Positions 36,106 through 45,694 of a stretch of 64,000 nucleotides of DNA are shown here, in pieces. Below the pieces are notes generated by a model. That model was given only the letters and a program-made list of their open reading frames with translations. It did not search any database and had not been told where the DNA came from. The stretch is taken from positions 1 to 64,000 of the forward strand of contig CAJXNM010000001.1 of NCBI GenBank assembly GCA_913057135.1. Direction: 5' to 3'. Source of the DNA: an uncultured Halieaceae bacterium. GTDB lineage: Bacteria; Pseudomonadota; Gammaproteobacteria; Pseudomonadales; Halieaceae. The position numbers and the translations under genes were made by a program. Every line of letters starts with the position of its first letter. Positions within the stretch are counted from its first letter, which is position 1.

Positions 36106-37461
36106 ATGACGATTCGTAGTAATCTAGCAGGCCACCACTCCAAAGCATCCATCAACGTGTCCGGCAATCTCCACCACATCGACTGGTTTCGTCACACCGC
36201 GCCCTATATTCGTAATCACCGGGGCAAAACCTTTGTCATTCATCTTGGCAACGGTGCCCTCGACAGTGGCGCGTTCCCCAGCTTAATCCACGACCTGGCC
36301 ATGTTGCACTTGCTAGGTGTGCGGTTGGTACTCGTCCATGCCACCCGCTCTGCGATCGAGCGCGCCATCCTCGAGCGCAATATAGAAAGCCAATTACATC
36401 GGGGTATTCGGGTAACGGATCCTCAGGTTATGGCCGTGGTGCGAGAAGTAACCGCAGCACAGCGCCTGCAGCTCGAGAGTCAACTTTCCACAGGGCTGCC
36501 AGACTCGCCCATGCGGGGTTCTCGGCTGCGGGTGGCCAGTGGCAACTTCGTCACTGCGCGTCCACTGGGCATTGTTGACGGCGTCGACTTCCAGCTAACC
36601 GGTGCGGTACGGCGGCTTGATGCGGCGGGTATGACGGTTTTACTGGATGCCCAGGCCATCGTTGTGCTGTCACCTTTGGGTTTTTCGTCGACCGGCGAAG
36701 TGTTCAATTTGAGCTCTGAGGAGTTAGCAAGCGCCGCTGCGATAGCCCTCGGTGCCGATAAACTCATTATTATGGATGCCGCCCCGGGCTTACTCGATGA
36801 AGACGGTCAGCTACTTAAGCAATGTACCGTTGCCGAAGCCCAGTCCCTGATGATTAACGACCCACAACAAGCTGCTCACAGGGATACAGCTTGCCGCGCT
36901 TGTGAACAGGGCGTGCCTCGCGCCCACCTACTCAACTTTAACCGCAACGGCGCCCTGATTGAGGAGCTGTTCAGCCACGACGGGGCCGGCACACTGATCA
37001 GCCGGGAGGCATTTGAGCAAGCGCGGCGCGCCAATGTCGATGACATCAGCGGTGTGCTGGAACTGGTGCGGCCCCTTGAGGAAAGCGGTGTGTTAGTGCG
37101 ACGTTCACGGGAATTATTGGAGCAAGAAATCGGTAATTTTCGCGTGCTTGAACGGGACGGCCGCATCATTGCCTGTGCTGCATTGTATCCCTTCACAAAC
37201 GATGGCAGCGCGGAAATTGCCTGCATTGCCACCCATCCCGATTATCGTAATCAAGGTCGCGGCGAGCATTTATTGTTGTTAATGGAGCAAGAGGCGCGAC
37301 AGCTTGGGCTCTCTCGCTTATTTGTGCTCACAACCCAAACAAGTCACTGGTTTTTAGAGCAGGGATTTGAACAACGGGATCGATCGGCACTGCCCGATGA
37401 GCGGCAGAAACTTTACAACCTGCAACGCAACTCTTCGGTACTGATTAAAGCGTTCGCTTGA
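36106..37461 (+). CDS. argA: N-acetylglutamate synthase
   Basis: About 451 residues from ATG 36106; a TTG at 36082 is an alternative. The protein has an amino-acid kinase-like N-terminal domain (GKTFVIHLGNGALDSG) without kinase activity and a C-terminal GNAT acetyltransferase domain (CIATHPDYRNQGRGEHLL). It makes N-acetylglutamate, the first step of arginine synthesis, and is the usual arginine-feedback target. The segment FRHTAPYIRNHRGKTFVI matches E. coli ArgA. It starts 25 bases after pitA; ilvD follows 66 bases downstream. Confidence 0.94.
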   Translation: MTIRSNLAGHHSKASINVSGNLHHIDWFRHTAPYIRNHRGKTFVIHLGNGALDSGAFPSLIHDLAMLHLLGVRLVLVHATRSAIERAILERNIESQLHRGIRVTDPQVMAVVREVTAAQRLQLESQLSTGLPDSPMRGSRLRVASGNFVTARPLGIVDGVDFQLTGAVRRLDAAGMTVLLDAQAIVVLSPLGFSSTGEVFNLSSEELASAAAIALGADKLIIMDAAPGLLDEDGQLLKQCTVAEAQSLMINDPQQAAHRDTACRACEQGVPRAHLLNFNRNGALIEELFSHDGAGTLISREAFEQARRANVDDISGVLELVRPLEESGVLVRRSRELLEQEIGNFRVLERDGRIIACAALYPFTNDGSAEIACIATHPDYRNQGRGEHLLLLMEQEARQLGLSRLFVLTTQTSHWFLEQGFEQRDRSALPDERQKLYNLQRNSSVLIKAFA

Positions 37462-37527
37462 CCTTAACCTGAACACTTCCGCCATTGCTACACTAGTGGG
37501 CGAAGTGATGACTCGAGAGATACCACC

Positions 37528-39369
37528 ATGCCCCAGTATCGTTCCAAGACCACCACCGCAGGACGCAACATGGCAGGCGCCCGAGCACTGTGGCGCGCCA
37601 CCGGAATGACCGACGATGACTTTGAGAAACCGATCATTGCGGTGGTCAACTCATTCACCCAGTTTGTCCCGGGACACGTCCACCTGAAAGATCTTGGGCA
37701 GCTGGTGGCGCGGGAAATTGAGGCCTCAGGGGGTGTCGCCAAGGAGTTCAATACCATTGCCGTAGATGATGGCATCGCCATGGGGCACGACGGCATGCTG
37801 TACAGCCTACCGTCCCGGGACATCATCTCTGACTCGGTGGAATACATGGTGAATGCGCACTGCGCCGATGCCATGGTCTGTATATCGAACTGCGACAAGA
37901 TCACCCCCGGCATGCTTAACGCGGCGATGCGTTTGAACATTCCTGTGGTTTTTGTCTCAGGCGGACCCATGGAAGCGGGTAAAACAGCGCTGTCGGAACA
38001 CAAGCTCGATTTAGTCGACGCCATGGTGATCGCGGCCGATGACAGCGCCGATGATGAAAAAGTCGCCGCTTATGAACGCTCGGCCTGCCCGACCTGCGGT
38101 TCCTGCTCGGGTATGTTTACTGCCAACAGTATGAACTGCCTCACCGAAGCCTTGGGCCTTAGCCTACCCGGTAACGGTTCACTGCTGGCCACCCACGCCG
38201 ATCGGGAAGCTTTATTCAAACGGGCAGGCCAATTAATCGTGTCCTTGGCGCGACGCTGGTACGAACAAGATGACGCAACCGCACTTCCCCGCCAGATCGC
38301 GAGTCGCGCTGCCTTCGAGAATGCGATGACCCTCGATATCGCGATGGGAGGCTCTACCAATACCATCCTTCATTTACTGGCTGCAGCCATAGAAGCCGGC
38401 GTCGACTTCACGATGGCAGACATCGATGCCTTGAGTCGCCGTGTGCCCCAACTCTGTAAAGTGGCGCCCAGTACCCCTAAATACCATATGGAGGACGTTC
38501 ACAGGGCCGGTGGTGTCATGGCCATTTTGGGTGAACTTGCACGGGGTGGTCTGCTCAATACCGAGGCCCATACAGTCCATAGCCGAACCCTTGGGGAGGC
38601 GTTAGCCGTGTGGGATATCGCCGTCACCAGTGACGATGCGGTTCGAGCCCTCTATGCCGCAGGGCCCGCAGGGATTCCGACCCAGACCGCCTTCAGTCAA
38701 AGCACCCGTTGGCCAAGCCTCGACATTGATCGGAGCGGCGGTTGCGTGCGCGACATTAGCCACGCCTACTCCCAAGACGGGGGCCTTGCCGTGTTGTTCG
38801 GCAACATCGCCGAAGATGGCTGCGTTGTGAAGACCGCCGGTGTGAGCGATGACATATTGGTCTTTTCCGGGCCAGCCCACGTCTGCGAGAGTCAAGACGA
38901 TGCGGTGCGCGACATCCTCGAGGATCGAGTCAAAGCTGGGGACGTCGTGATTGTCCGCTACGAGGGTCCCAAGGGAGGTCCGGGTATGCAGGAGATGCTC
39001 TACCCCACGAGCTACATCAAATCGAAGGGCCTAGGGGCCGCCTGTGCACTGGTTACCGACGGTCGCTTCTCTGGCGGCACGTCGGGCTTGTCCATTGGCC
39101 ATGTGTCACCGGAGGCAGCAGCAGGCGGGGCGATTGGCTTGGTTGAACAAGGTGATATCATCCATATCGACATTCCAAACCGCAGTATCAACGTCGATCT
39201 CGATGAGGCAACGCTTGCGGCCCGTCGAGCGGCCATGGAGGCGAGCCCCAAACCCTGGCAACCCATAGCGGAACGGCCCCGCAAGGTAAGCCCTGCGCTC
39301 AAGGTATACGCGAAAATGGTCACCAGTGCCGACAAGGGTGCTGTGCGCGATTTGTCACTACTCGACTAA
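37528..39369 (+). CDS. ilvD: Dihydroxy-acid dehydratase
   Basis: 613 residues, the E. coli IlvD length. It dehydrates 2,3-dihydroxy-isovalerate and -methylvalerate in valine and isoleucine synthesis and carries an Fe-S cluster. Conserved elements are [11 protein letters not shown] with a cluster Cys, [45 protein letters not shown] and [16 protein letters not shown]. The opening [21 protein letters not shown] is standard. It converges with the DUF6279 gene, overlapping it by 12 bases. Confidence 0.97.
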   Translation: MPQYRSKTTTAGRNMAGARALWRATGMTDDDFEKPIIAVVNSFTQFVPGHVHLKDLGQLVAREIEASGGVAKEFNTIAVDDGIAMGHDGMLYSLPSRDIISDSVEYMVNAHCADAMVCISNCDKITPGMLNAAMRLNIPVVFVSGGPMEAGKTALSEHKLDLVDAMVIAADDSADDEKVAAYERSACPTCGSCSGMFTANSMNCLTEALGLSLPGNGSLLATHADREALFKRAGQLIVSLARRWYEQDDATALPRQIASRAAFENAMTLDIAMGGSTNTILHLLAAAIEAGVDFTMADIDALSRRVPQLCKVAPSTPKYHMEDVHRAGGVMAILGELARGGLLNTEAHTVHSRTLGEALAVWDIAVTSDDAVRALYAAGPAGIPTQTAFSQSTRWPSLDIDRSGGCVRDISHAYSQDGGLAVLFGNIAEDGCVVKTAGVSDDILVFSGPAHVCESQDDAVRDILEDRVKAGDVVIVRYEGPKGGPGMQEMLYPTSYIKSKGLGAACALVTDGRFSGGTSGLSIGHVSPEAAAGGAIGLVEQGDIIHIDIPNRSINVDLDEATLAARRAAMEASPKPWQPIAERPRKVSPALKVYAKMVTSADKGAVRDLSLLD

Positions 39370-40245
39370 TCCGGTGGTGGTGATCGCGGCCACCGGTACG
39401 ACGCCATCGGCAGCAAGCTCTGCAAAGCTATCCCGGTAACGCGCTAGCTTTTTGCGCAGCTTCGTATCCTGTCGTTCAGTACGGTCATTGAGCACCACCA
39501 CCAACAGCTCTCGCAGACGCTGCATATTATTGGCAAACCCCTCGCGGTAGCCCTGGGAGCGAGTTGCCTGAAAGTTGAGGGCATGCTCACGGGTCAGGTC
39601 CGGCCAGTTGGGCTCATTCGCGTCAATAATGGCGTGCAGCCTGTCTAACCATACTCGGCGGTCCTCCATCCACATGCCATCAAGGCGATGAAATGCAGGT
39701 ACTACTTGCGTCACCTGCTCCCGCTGAACCGGGGTTAAACGCCCCAAATAATCGGACAAACTATCCACTAGTTGATCTTCTAAATCTTCACGGTAACGCT
39801 GTTCTGATCGGGCAAGACGCTCCTCGGATAACTCGGTGTGTTGTGCCTGCAGCGTCTCAACAAACTGCAATCGCTGCTCGGGGGACAGAGTGGCACCGAA
39901 CGCGAGCATGTCGGTTAACATTCGGTCTCGCAGCCGGTTAAGCGCACTCTCTACCGAATGCTCTACATCCATTAGCACATCGGCGTTCACCGGTTGGGTT
40001 AAGTCCCTATCGACACGATCGAGTAATGCGACGTACCGGGGCAATTCCTGGGTTCTATGCCACCACATAAAGTCGTCGATAACACGATCCATCTCGTCGG
40101 CCTGCGTCGGTGTCAGGTCGACATAATCATCGAGCTCCCAGGCGATAAATGTATCGAGACGGTTATAAAGGAAGGAGGTACTGGAACAACCAGCAAGTAG
40201 CGTGGCCAGTAGTAGGCTAACGCCAAATCGGCAAATTGCTGGCAA
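39358..40245 (-). CDS. DUF6279-like lipoprotein
   Basis: About 295 residues from TTG 40245, chosen because it begins just before a signal ([16 protein letters not shown]) with a lipobox ending in LAGC. The frame opens 27 residues earlier, but that part overlaps the diguanylate-cyclase gene deeply. The mature protein is predicted almost entirely helical, with repeated segments rich in Arg, Glu and Leu ([21 protein letters not shown], about 90 residues in), and matches the DUF6279 pattern from memory. Function unknown. It should be anchored in a membrane by the lipid. The start codon is not certain. Confidence 0.72.
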   Translation of the reverse strand: MPAICRFGVSLLLATLLAGCSSTSFLYNRLDTFIAWELDDYVDLTPTQADEMDRVIDDFMWWHRTQELPRYVALLDRVDRDLTQPVNADVLMDVEHSVESALNRLRDRMLTDMLAFGATLSPEQRLQFVETLQAQHTELSEERLARSEQRYREDLEDQLVDSLSDYLGRLTPVQREQVTQVVPAFHRLDGMWMEDRRVWLDRLHAIIDANEPNWPDLTREHALNFQATRSQGYREGFANNMQRLRELLVVVLNDRTERQDTKLRKKLARYRDSFAELAADGVVPVAAITTTGLVE

Positions 40246-41353
40246 TGAGAGGGTCGGGTACTTTCGAGGTATCCACCGCCACGACTCGGTTCCTGCCCTG
40301 CTGTTTCGCGGAATACATCGCTTCATCGACTTGTTTCAACCAGTTGTCTGCAGAGTTAACTTGGGTCACATCGCACACCCCAATACTGACGGTCACCTCT
40401 GGGGCAGGACTGACATCCATCCGTGAAATACCGACCCGTAATTCTTCTGCGATCTTGGCGGCGGTCTGTGCACCCACTTCACTCAGTAGCACAACAAACT
40501 CTTCACCACCCAGACGGAATAACATATCTACGCCGCGAATCCGTTGGTCGATCAGTCCCACAATCGAGCGCAAGACCTTGTCACCGTGGGCATGACCATA
40601 TTTGTCATTGATCACTTTGAAGTGATCGATATCCACCATGAGCAAGGTCGATAAGCGGGCATAGCGTTGGTAGTCCGCAATATTACGTTGGGTTTGCGGC
40701 AACAGGTAACGGCGGTTGTAAGCCCCGGTAAGCGGATCCGTGAGTGCAAGATCGGCCAGCTCATCGGTTTGACGCGTCATTAGACGCATGACCGCCAGTG
40801 AGATTAGCCAGGTGGCTATAAGCGCGGCGTCTTCAGCAATATCCTCAACATTCGCGGTATTTTCCCGCACCCAAACCAAAGCAATTAAGCTGATGATGCC
40901 TGCCACTAACGCGACAGGTATCGGTAACAGGCCCGCTAGTGCAATCATCAATGGGAACAGCCAAAGGCCGTGGTGATCAGCGCCATTTCCAATTGCCATG
41001 ATGACAACGGTGATGTTTAAACCCACGGTGAATAATGGCGGTATCAATATTCGGCGACGAGTGGCCAGACGCACACTGGTGGCAAATATCAGCAACGCTG
41101 AGATACCCGCCACAATGGTCAGCGCTAAATGACCACCAACCACGACCGCTTCGGCAAGCACGAAAGACACCGACGTCAACATGAGCATGAGCATCAACCG
41201 GTACACGGTGAGGCGCCGCGCGAACTGGATGTCCTTCGGATCGACGTCTATCGGTGATACCAAATCTGACTGCAATAGCTCATCACGCAGACGCGAAAGT
41301 CCACGATAACGGCCACTGCCGTAGATGGGTAGAGATCGTTTACTGCTGGCCAT
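40217..41353 (-). CDS. Diguanylate cyclase with membrane domain
   Basis: 378 residues. Five or six hydrophobic helices occupy about 50-200, and a GGDEF domain fills the C-terminus. The active motif is GGEEF in FRLGGEEFVVLL, and an RGVD inhibitory site lies five residues upstream, so feedback by c-di-GMP is expected. DPLTGAYNRRYLLPQTQ is the usual entry motif. It makes c-di-GMP from GTP at the inner membrane; no sensor domain other than the membrane part is seen. It is upstream of the DUF6279 lipoprotein on the same strand. Confidence 0.93.
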   Translation of the reverse strand: MASSKRSLPIYGSGRYRGLSRLRDELLQSDLVSPIDVDPKDIQFARRLTVYRLMLMLMLTSVSFVLAEAVVVGGHLALTIVAGISALLIFATSVRLATRRRILIPPLFTVGLNITVVIMAIGNGADHHGLWLFPLMIALAGLLPIPVALVAGIISLIALVWVRENTANVEDIAEDAALIATWLISLAVMRLMTRQTDELADLALTDPLTGAYNRRYLLPQTQRNIADYQRYARLSTLLMVDIDHFKVINDKYGHAHGDKVLRSIVGLIDQRIRGVDMLFRLGGEEFVVLLSEVGAQTAAKIAEELRVGISRMDVSPAPEVTVSIGVCDVTQVNSADNWLKQVDEAMYSAKQQGRNRVVAVDTSKVPDPLIASNLPIWR

Positions 41354-41482
41354 GTGCAGGCGTCAACGCCGTGCTCCTAACGGGACCCCAAGCGACATTG
41401 TGACACAGGGGGCCCTATTCGGCACACCGCAAGGGTGCTGAAAATCTTGCCCCAACTGACCAAAGCTGCGGATGCAGCCAAT

Positions 41483-43156
41483 TTATGCCGCTTGAACGGC
41501 CTTTAAACCCTGTGCACTCAGTGCCGACAAGATCGCGGCGAGTGTGGCTTGCACAATATCGTGACTGCGACCCACTCCACAGGGGCGATCACCCTCGATG
41601 TTAAGTTGCACATAGCAGACTGCTTCCGCATCGGCGCTCTTACCCAAGGTGTGCTCACTGTATTCAACCAGTACAATCTTGCGGCCGGTATAGGCCTCCA
41701 TTGCGCACACGAACGCATCGACGACGCCATTGCCCGCCCCTTTGATCATGACCGTACCCGATGGGGTTTGTAGACTCACCTCAAGAGCATCGACGGCACC
41801 ATCGCGGCTTAATTGATAGTTGCCCAAGGCCCATCCATCGGCGACCCGCAAATAGGTATCGCAGAACAGTTGATGAATGCTATCGGAAGACACTTCCGTT
41901 TCGCTCAGTTCCGCCTGTCGCTGCACGGTACTACTGAAGTCAACCTGCAACCAACGGGGTAACTCGTAGCCGTAATCTCGGTTGAGGACGTAAGCCACCC
42001 CGCCCTTGCCCGACTGACTATTGATACGGATGACCTCTTGATAGGTCCGACCAATATCGGCGGGATCAATCGGAAGATAGGCGACTTCCCACGGGTCATT
42101 GTCTTGCCGACGCGCAAGACATTTATTGATGGCATCTTGGTGGCTTCCCGAAAATGCTGTGAAGACCAACTCCCCCGCATAGGGATGGCGGGGATGCACG
42201 GGCAACTGGGTACACTCACGAACAACCGTCACGATTTCATCCATCTGAGCCAAATTGAGCTCAGGATCAATCCCCTGGCTATATAGGTTCATGGCCATGG
42301 TCACGATGTCCATGTTACCGGTACGTTCACCGTTGCCCATTAAAGTGCCTTCAACGCGATCGGCGCCGGCCAACACGCCCAATTCCGCGGCCGCGACAGC
42401 ACAACCGCGGTCGTTGTGGGTATGGAGGGAAATAAGCAGCGCATCCCGATTCGCCACATGGTCACAGAACCATTCAATCTGATCGGCGTAGACATTGGGT
42501 GTGCTCATTTCTACCGTTGCGGGCAAGTTAATAATCACCGGTCGCTCCGGTGTCGGTGCCAATACCTCGTTCACCGCATTGCAAATGTCCACCGCGAAAT
42601 CGAGCTCAGTACCGGTAAAACTCTCTGGGCTGTACTGGAACGTCCAGTCGGTTTCAGGGTGACGCTCTGCCTCAGCTTTTACGAGCTTGGCACCCTCAAC
42701 CGCAATGTGCTTGATGCCCTCGCGATCCAGTCCGAATACATCTCGACGCTGCACCGTAGAGGTGCTGTTGTAGATATGAACGACCGCCTGCTTGACGCCC
42801 TTCAAAGCGGCAAAGGTTTTGGTAATTAACTCGGGCCTGGCCTGGGTGAGAACCTGTACCGTTACATCCTCGGGGATTCGCTGCTCTTCGATCAATTTAC
42901 GTAAAAAATCGAAGTCGTGGCTCGACGCCGACGGGAATCCCACTTCAATGGTTTTAAACCCGATCTTGACCAACTGCTCCCAAAGCCGGAGCTTTTGCGC
43001 CGCATTCATTGGCTCGACCAAGGCCTGATTGCCATCGCGAAGGTCTACCGACGCCCAAATTGGTGCCTTCTCAATGACCCGGTCTGGCCAGCGACGATTC
43101 GCCTTCGCAACGGGCTGAAATGGACGGTATTTGGTATGGCTAAAACCGGAGTTCAT
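41483..43156 (-). CDS. leuA: 2-isopropylmalate synthase, long type
   Basis: 557 residues, the long LeuA2 type found in Pseudomonas and actinobacteria. It condenses acetyl-CoA with 2-ketoisovalerate, the committed leucine step. The order is an N-terminal KYRPF leader, the DRE-TIM barrel (DLRDGNQALVEP, SLHTHNDRGCAVAAAELG, GTLMGNGERTGN), and the C-terminal LeuA regulatory dimer domain (about 430-557). The upstream gap of 193 bases before the divergent Lrp-type gene probably holds its promoter. A small hairpin (GCTGC/GCAGC at 41465-41478) follows the stop. Confidence 0.96.
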   Translation of the reverse strand: MNSGFSHTKYRPFQPVAKANRRWPDRVIEKAPIWASVDLRDGNQALVEPMNAAQKLRLWEQLVKIGFKTIEVGFPSASSHDFDFLRKLIEEQRIPEDVTVQVLTQARPELITKTFAALKGVKQAVVHIYNSTSTVQRRDVFGLDREGIKHIAVEGAKLVKAEAERHPETDWTFQYSPESFTGTELDFAVDICNAVNEVLAPTPERPVIINLPATVEMSTPNVYADQIEWFCDHVANRDALLISLHTHNDRGCAVAAAELGVLAGADRVEGTLMGNGERTGNMDIVTMAMNLYSQGIDPELNLAQMDEIVTVVRECTQLPVHPRHPYAGELVFTAFSGSHQDAINKCLARRQDNDPWEVAYLPIDPADIGRTYQEVIRINSQSGKGGVAYVLNRDYGYELPRWLQVDFSSTVQRQAELSETEVSSDSIHQLFCDTYLRVADGWALGNYQLSRDGAVDALEVSLQTPSGTVMIKGAGNGVVDAFVCAMEAYTGRKIVLVEYSEHTLGKSADAEAVCYVQLNIEGDRPCGVGRSHDIVQATLAAILSALSAQGLKAVQAA

Positions 43157-43185
43157 GGCTGGATCCCTAGGGTATTGAATGACAG

Positions 43186-43221
43186 CTAAACCTGCGACAG
43201 GCTGCTCAACAGCACTGTCAT
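43186..43221 (-). other. Possible leucine-containing leader micro-ORF before leuA
   Basis: ATG at 43221 opens MTVLLSSLSQV and stops at 43186, 29 bases before leuA. Three of eleven residues are Leu. No convincing Shine-Dalgarno sequence or terminator/antiterminator pair follows, and only a CCCTAGGG palindrome lies between. It could be a leader peptide for attenuation, but chance is just as likely. Confidence 0.2.
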
Positions 43222-43306
43222 CTAAGGTTTTCTAATCGTCATTAGTGTAACCAACAAGCCCCAGTGACAGTGACTAAAATTGACATCAAAATGCGCTTAG
43301 CGTAGT

Positions 43307-43326
43307 GATATTATCTAATAAATATC
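43307..43326. promoter_or_regulatory. AT-rich inverted repeat before the Lrp-family gene
   Basis: GATATT at 43307-43312 and AATATC at 43321-43326 form an inverted repeat with an eight-base spacer, 23 bases before the ATG of the Lrp-type gene and within the leuA/lrp divergent region. AT-rich inverted repeats are typical targets of Lrp/AsnC proteins, so autoregulation and leuA control are plausible inferences. Confidence 0.4.
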
Positions 43327-43349
43327 TTTTTGTTAGTGGATGACATTAC

Positions 43350-43856
43350 ATGACACCGGCTCTAGAGCTAGATCGCATCGATATCAAGCTGTTGCACCAA
43401 CTGCAGGCAGACGCCAGCCTAAGTAACCTTGAATTAGCCGACAGTGTTGGCCTTAGCGCCACACCCTGCGCACGGCGGGTAAAACGGCTCGAGCAAGAGG
43501 GCCTTATCCGAGGCAGGGTCACACTGCTCGATCAAGCCCGTCTGGGTCTTAGCCTGACCGCACACATCGGCATTACCATGGATAGACACACGCCAGAGCG
43601 ATTCGAAGCTTTTGAACAAGCGGTGTCGGATTATCCAGAGGTGGTGGAGTGCTGCGTGGTGACAGGCCAAGCCGCTGACTACCTCATCAAAGTGGTCGTC
43701 GCGGATATGGCCCATTACGAGCAGTTTTTATTGGGCAGATTAACCCGGCTACCCGGCGTCAGCGGTGTTCACTCGAGCTTCGAGTTGCGACGAGTAGTGT
43801 CGCGCACAGCACTGCCGCTTCCGGGTGCTTCGGGGAAAACCGTATCAGATCACTGA
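43350..43856 (+). CDS. Lrp/AsnC-family regulator
   Basis: 168 residues. The N-terminal winged helix-turn-helix (DIKLLHQLQADASLSNLELADSVG then TPCARRVKRLEQEGLI) is followed by the AsnC ligand-binding/oligomer domain (VVECCVVTGQAADYLIKVVV). Proteins of this group sense amino acids and wrap DNA as octamers. It is divergent from leuA with the AT-rich inverted repeat in between. VECCVVTG-type segments are common to the Lrp and BkdR groups, so the ligand cannot be fixed. It converges with dsbA, 11 bases away. Confidence 0.9.
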   Translation: MTPALELDRIDIKLLHQLQADASLSNLELADSVGLSATPCARRVKRLEQEGLIRGRVTLLDQARLGLSLTAHIGITMDRHTPERFEAFEQAVSDYPEVVECCVVTGQAADYLIKVVVADMAHYEQFLLGRLTRLPGVSGVHSSFELRRVVSRTALPLPGASGKTVSDH

Positions 43857-43867
43857 AACAGAGAGGT

Positions 43868-44518
43868 CTACGACCCGGCAGCTAACTCACGGTCGGCCAG
43901 ATACTCGGCCACCTTCAGCATGTTTGCCTGACCGCCAGCCTTTTGCGCCGTGATTAAGTATTTACCGTTAACCATAAGCGATGGTGTGCCGGTAATCTTG
44001 GCGGATTTGGCACGGGCATCCGCCTGCCGCACCTGGCTATTTACACCGAAGGAATCGAAGGCTTTGTCGAAATCGGCACCACTGATACCGTTGGCGACAA
44101 ATAGCTCTCGAACAGCTGCCTCACTGCCGAGACGCTTACGCTGAACATGCATCGCGTTAAAAATAACGGGATGCATGATGTCGAGAACCCCCAATGCTTC
44201 TGCCACATAGAAGGCTCGCGCATGTAATTCCATGGGGCCATTCCAGATGGCCGGCGATCCTTTGACGACAACACCGGCGGGCAGGCTCCCCTTCCAGGTT
44301 TCTAGCAGCGGTTCAAAGGTGTAGCAATGGCCACAGCCGTACCAAAAAAACTCGGTGACCACGACCTCATCAGAGGCGCCGACACGGACCGCTGGGTTGA
44401 TAACGTCGTAGTGGGTTCCCTCTTGCCAAGCGGGGGTGTCAGCAGTGCACGCCGCCGTTGCCAACGCTAAGCTCAGACCGGTTAGCCATTGGAGGAAATG
44501 TCGTCGTAAGGTTGCCAT
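43868..44518 (-). CDS. dsbA: Thiol:disulfide interchange protein DsbA
   Basis: 216 residues with an N-terminal export signal (LQWLTGLSLALATAAC). The thioredoxin-fold active site is CGHC in FFWYGCGHCYTF, and GTPSLMVNG supplies the cis-Pro. It introduces disulfides into periplasmic proteins with DsbB. The Cys after the signal (ATAAC) is a weak lipobox, so lipid anchoring is possible but not clear. It follows cytochrome c4 on the same strand with a GC-rich hairpin in between. Confidence 0.94.
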   Translation of the reverse strand: MATLRRHFLQWLTGLSLALATAACTADTPAWQEGTHYDVINPAVRVGASDEVVVTEFFWYGCGHCYTFEPLLETWKGSLPAGVVVKGSPAIWNGPMELHARAFYVAEALGVLDIMHPVIFNAMHVQRKRLGSEAAVRELFVANGISGADFDKAFDSFGVNSQVRQADARAKSAKITGTPSLMVNGKYLITAQKAGGQANMLKVAEYLADRELAAGS

Positions 44519-44555
44519 GGGCGTACTTCCTGTTACGTCGTTCGACCGCCGAGCA

Positions 44556-44573
44556 CCGGCGCGACCGCGCCGG
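44556..44573 (-). other. Intercistronic hairpin between cytochrome c4 and dsbA
   Basis: CCGGCGC at 44556-44562 and GCGCCGG at 44567-44573 form a perfect seven-pair stem with a four-base loop, eight bases after the c4 stop. No T-run follows on the minus strand. It may stabilise or partly terminate the c4 transcript before dsbA. Confidence 0.4.
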
Positions 44574-44580
44574 ATACGGA

Positions 44581-45225
44581 TTAACGTAGGCCTGAGGCGT
44601 AGGCGGCAACCGCCTGAATCTCGAGGTCACTTAGCTCAAATGCCGTGGTGCGCATGATTTTGGTGTCACCGTCGTTTACTCGACCCGTTGGATCCTCATA
44701 GCCCTTTCGGAACATTTTCAACTGGGCAGCGATGTAATCCGCATGCTGACCTGCCAAGGCTGGGAAGCCAGCAGGGGCATTGCCTTTACCGGACGGGCTG
44801 TGACAACCGGAACACGCAGCGACCTTTCGATCCATAATGCCAGACATATAGACCTTGCGACCAAGCTCGAGAAGCTCTGGATCGGTCATTTCTGGGCTGC
44901 GGACCTGAGCGTCGTAGTAGGCGGCAATATCAGCAAGATCTTGGTCAGTCATGTTGTCGACCTGACCCGCCATGGCCGCCACAGGGCGCAGACCACTGCG
45001 AATATCTTTCATTTGCTTGACGAGGTATTTCTCGCCCAGGCCAGCCAGCTTCGGGAAATTCGGGACGGCGCTATTACCGTCGACACCGTGGCAGGCGCCG
45101 CAGGTCGCCGCCTTCGCTTCACCTGCAGCAGGATCGCCTTTGAGTACCGCCGCCGATGCGCCGACGGTGGTACCGAGTGCTACGATGGCAAAGGCCAACG
45201 TGCGAACTGTTGTTCGTACAAACAT
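44581..45225 (-). CDS. Dihaem cytochrome c4
   Basis: 214 residues with a signal peptide (ALGTTVGASAA) and two tandem cytochrome c domains. Haem sites are CGACH and CSGCH; each domain has its axial Met in a typical segment (GLRPVAAMAGQ, and a later TKIMRTTAFEL). Length and order match cytochrome c4, which carries electrons from the bc1 complex to terminal oxidases. It is followed by dsbA and preceded by cytochrome c5 on the same strand, 25 bases away. Confidence 0.93.
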   Translation of the reverse strand: MFVRTTVRTLAFAIVALGTTVGASAAVLKGDPAAGEAKAATCGACHGVDGNSAVPNFPKLAGLGEKYLVKQMKDIRSGLRPVAAMAGQVDNMTDQDLADIAAYYDAQVRSPEMTDPELLELGRKVYMSGIMDRKVAACSGCHSPSGKGNAPAGFPALAGQHADYIAAQLKMFRKGYEDPTGRVNDGDTKIMRTTAFELSDLEIQAVAAYASGLR

Positions 45226-45250
45226 CCTGAGGTCCTGTTATAGAGTGACT

Positions 45251-45571
45251 TTACTTGGGTGATGCCATGTAGGTGATGAGCTCTTTGTATTCCTCATCGC
45301 TACAATCGGCGCACAGCCCCGTGGGCGGCATGGCGTTCAAGCCGTTCTTGACGGACTTGAGCAGCTCATCCATACCCTTGGCCATACGTGGCGCCCACGC
45401 TTTTTCACTGTGGGCTTTAGGCGCACCGGCAGCACCTGATTCGTGGCACATGGCGCAGGACTTGTTGTACTTGTCCATGTTAGGCGCAGCAACAGCAGCC
45501 GTTGATACCATAACGGCCAAAGCCATTGAAGCCGGCGCAAGAATTCGACTGACGTGTGTACGTGAAATCAT
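45251..45571 (-). CDS. Cytochrome c5-like monohaem protein
   Basis: 106 residues with a signal peptide ending VAA-APNMD. One haem site, CAMCH, is followed by the AHSEKAWAPRMAKGMD segment and a C-terminal GLCADCSDEEY, whose extra Cys pair is typical of cytochrome c5. The axial Met lies in LNAMPPTGL. It is a small periplasmic or membrane-attached electron carrier, and is first in a set with c4 and dsbA. Divergent from engB across 123 bases. Confidence 0.92.
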   Translation of the reverse strand: MISRTHVSRILAPASMALAVMVSTAAVAAPNMDKYNKSCAMCHESGAAGAPKAHSEKAWAPRMAKGMDELLKSVKNGLNAMPPTGLCADCSDEEYKELITYMASPK

Positions 45572-45694
45572 GATGTCCCCTATTGCGGGTGCTGTAGACC
45601 CGTGGTCTTGGTGAAGAGAGTCGCAACAGCAACATGCTTTGACCCTCGTGTCGTGGCATTATAGTCAATCGTGGCCTGTGGATAAAAGTCACTT

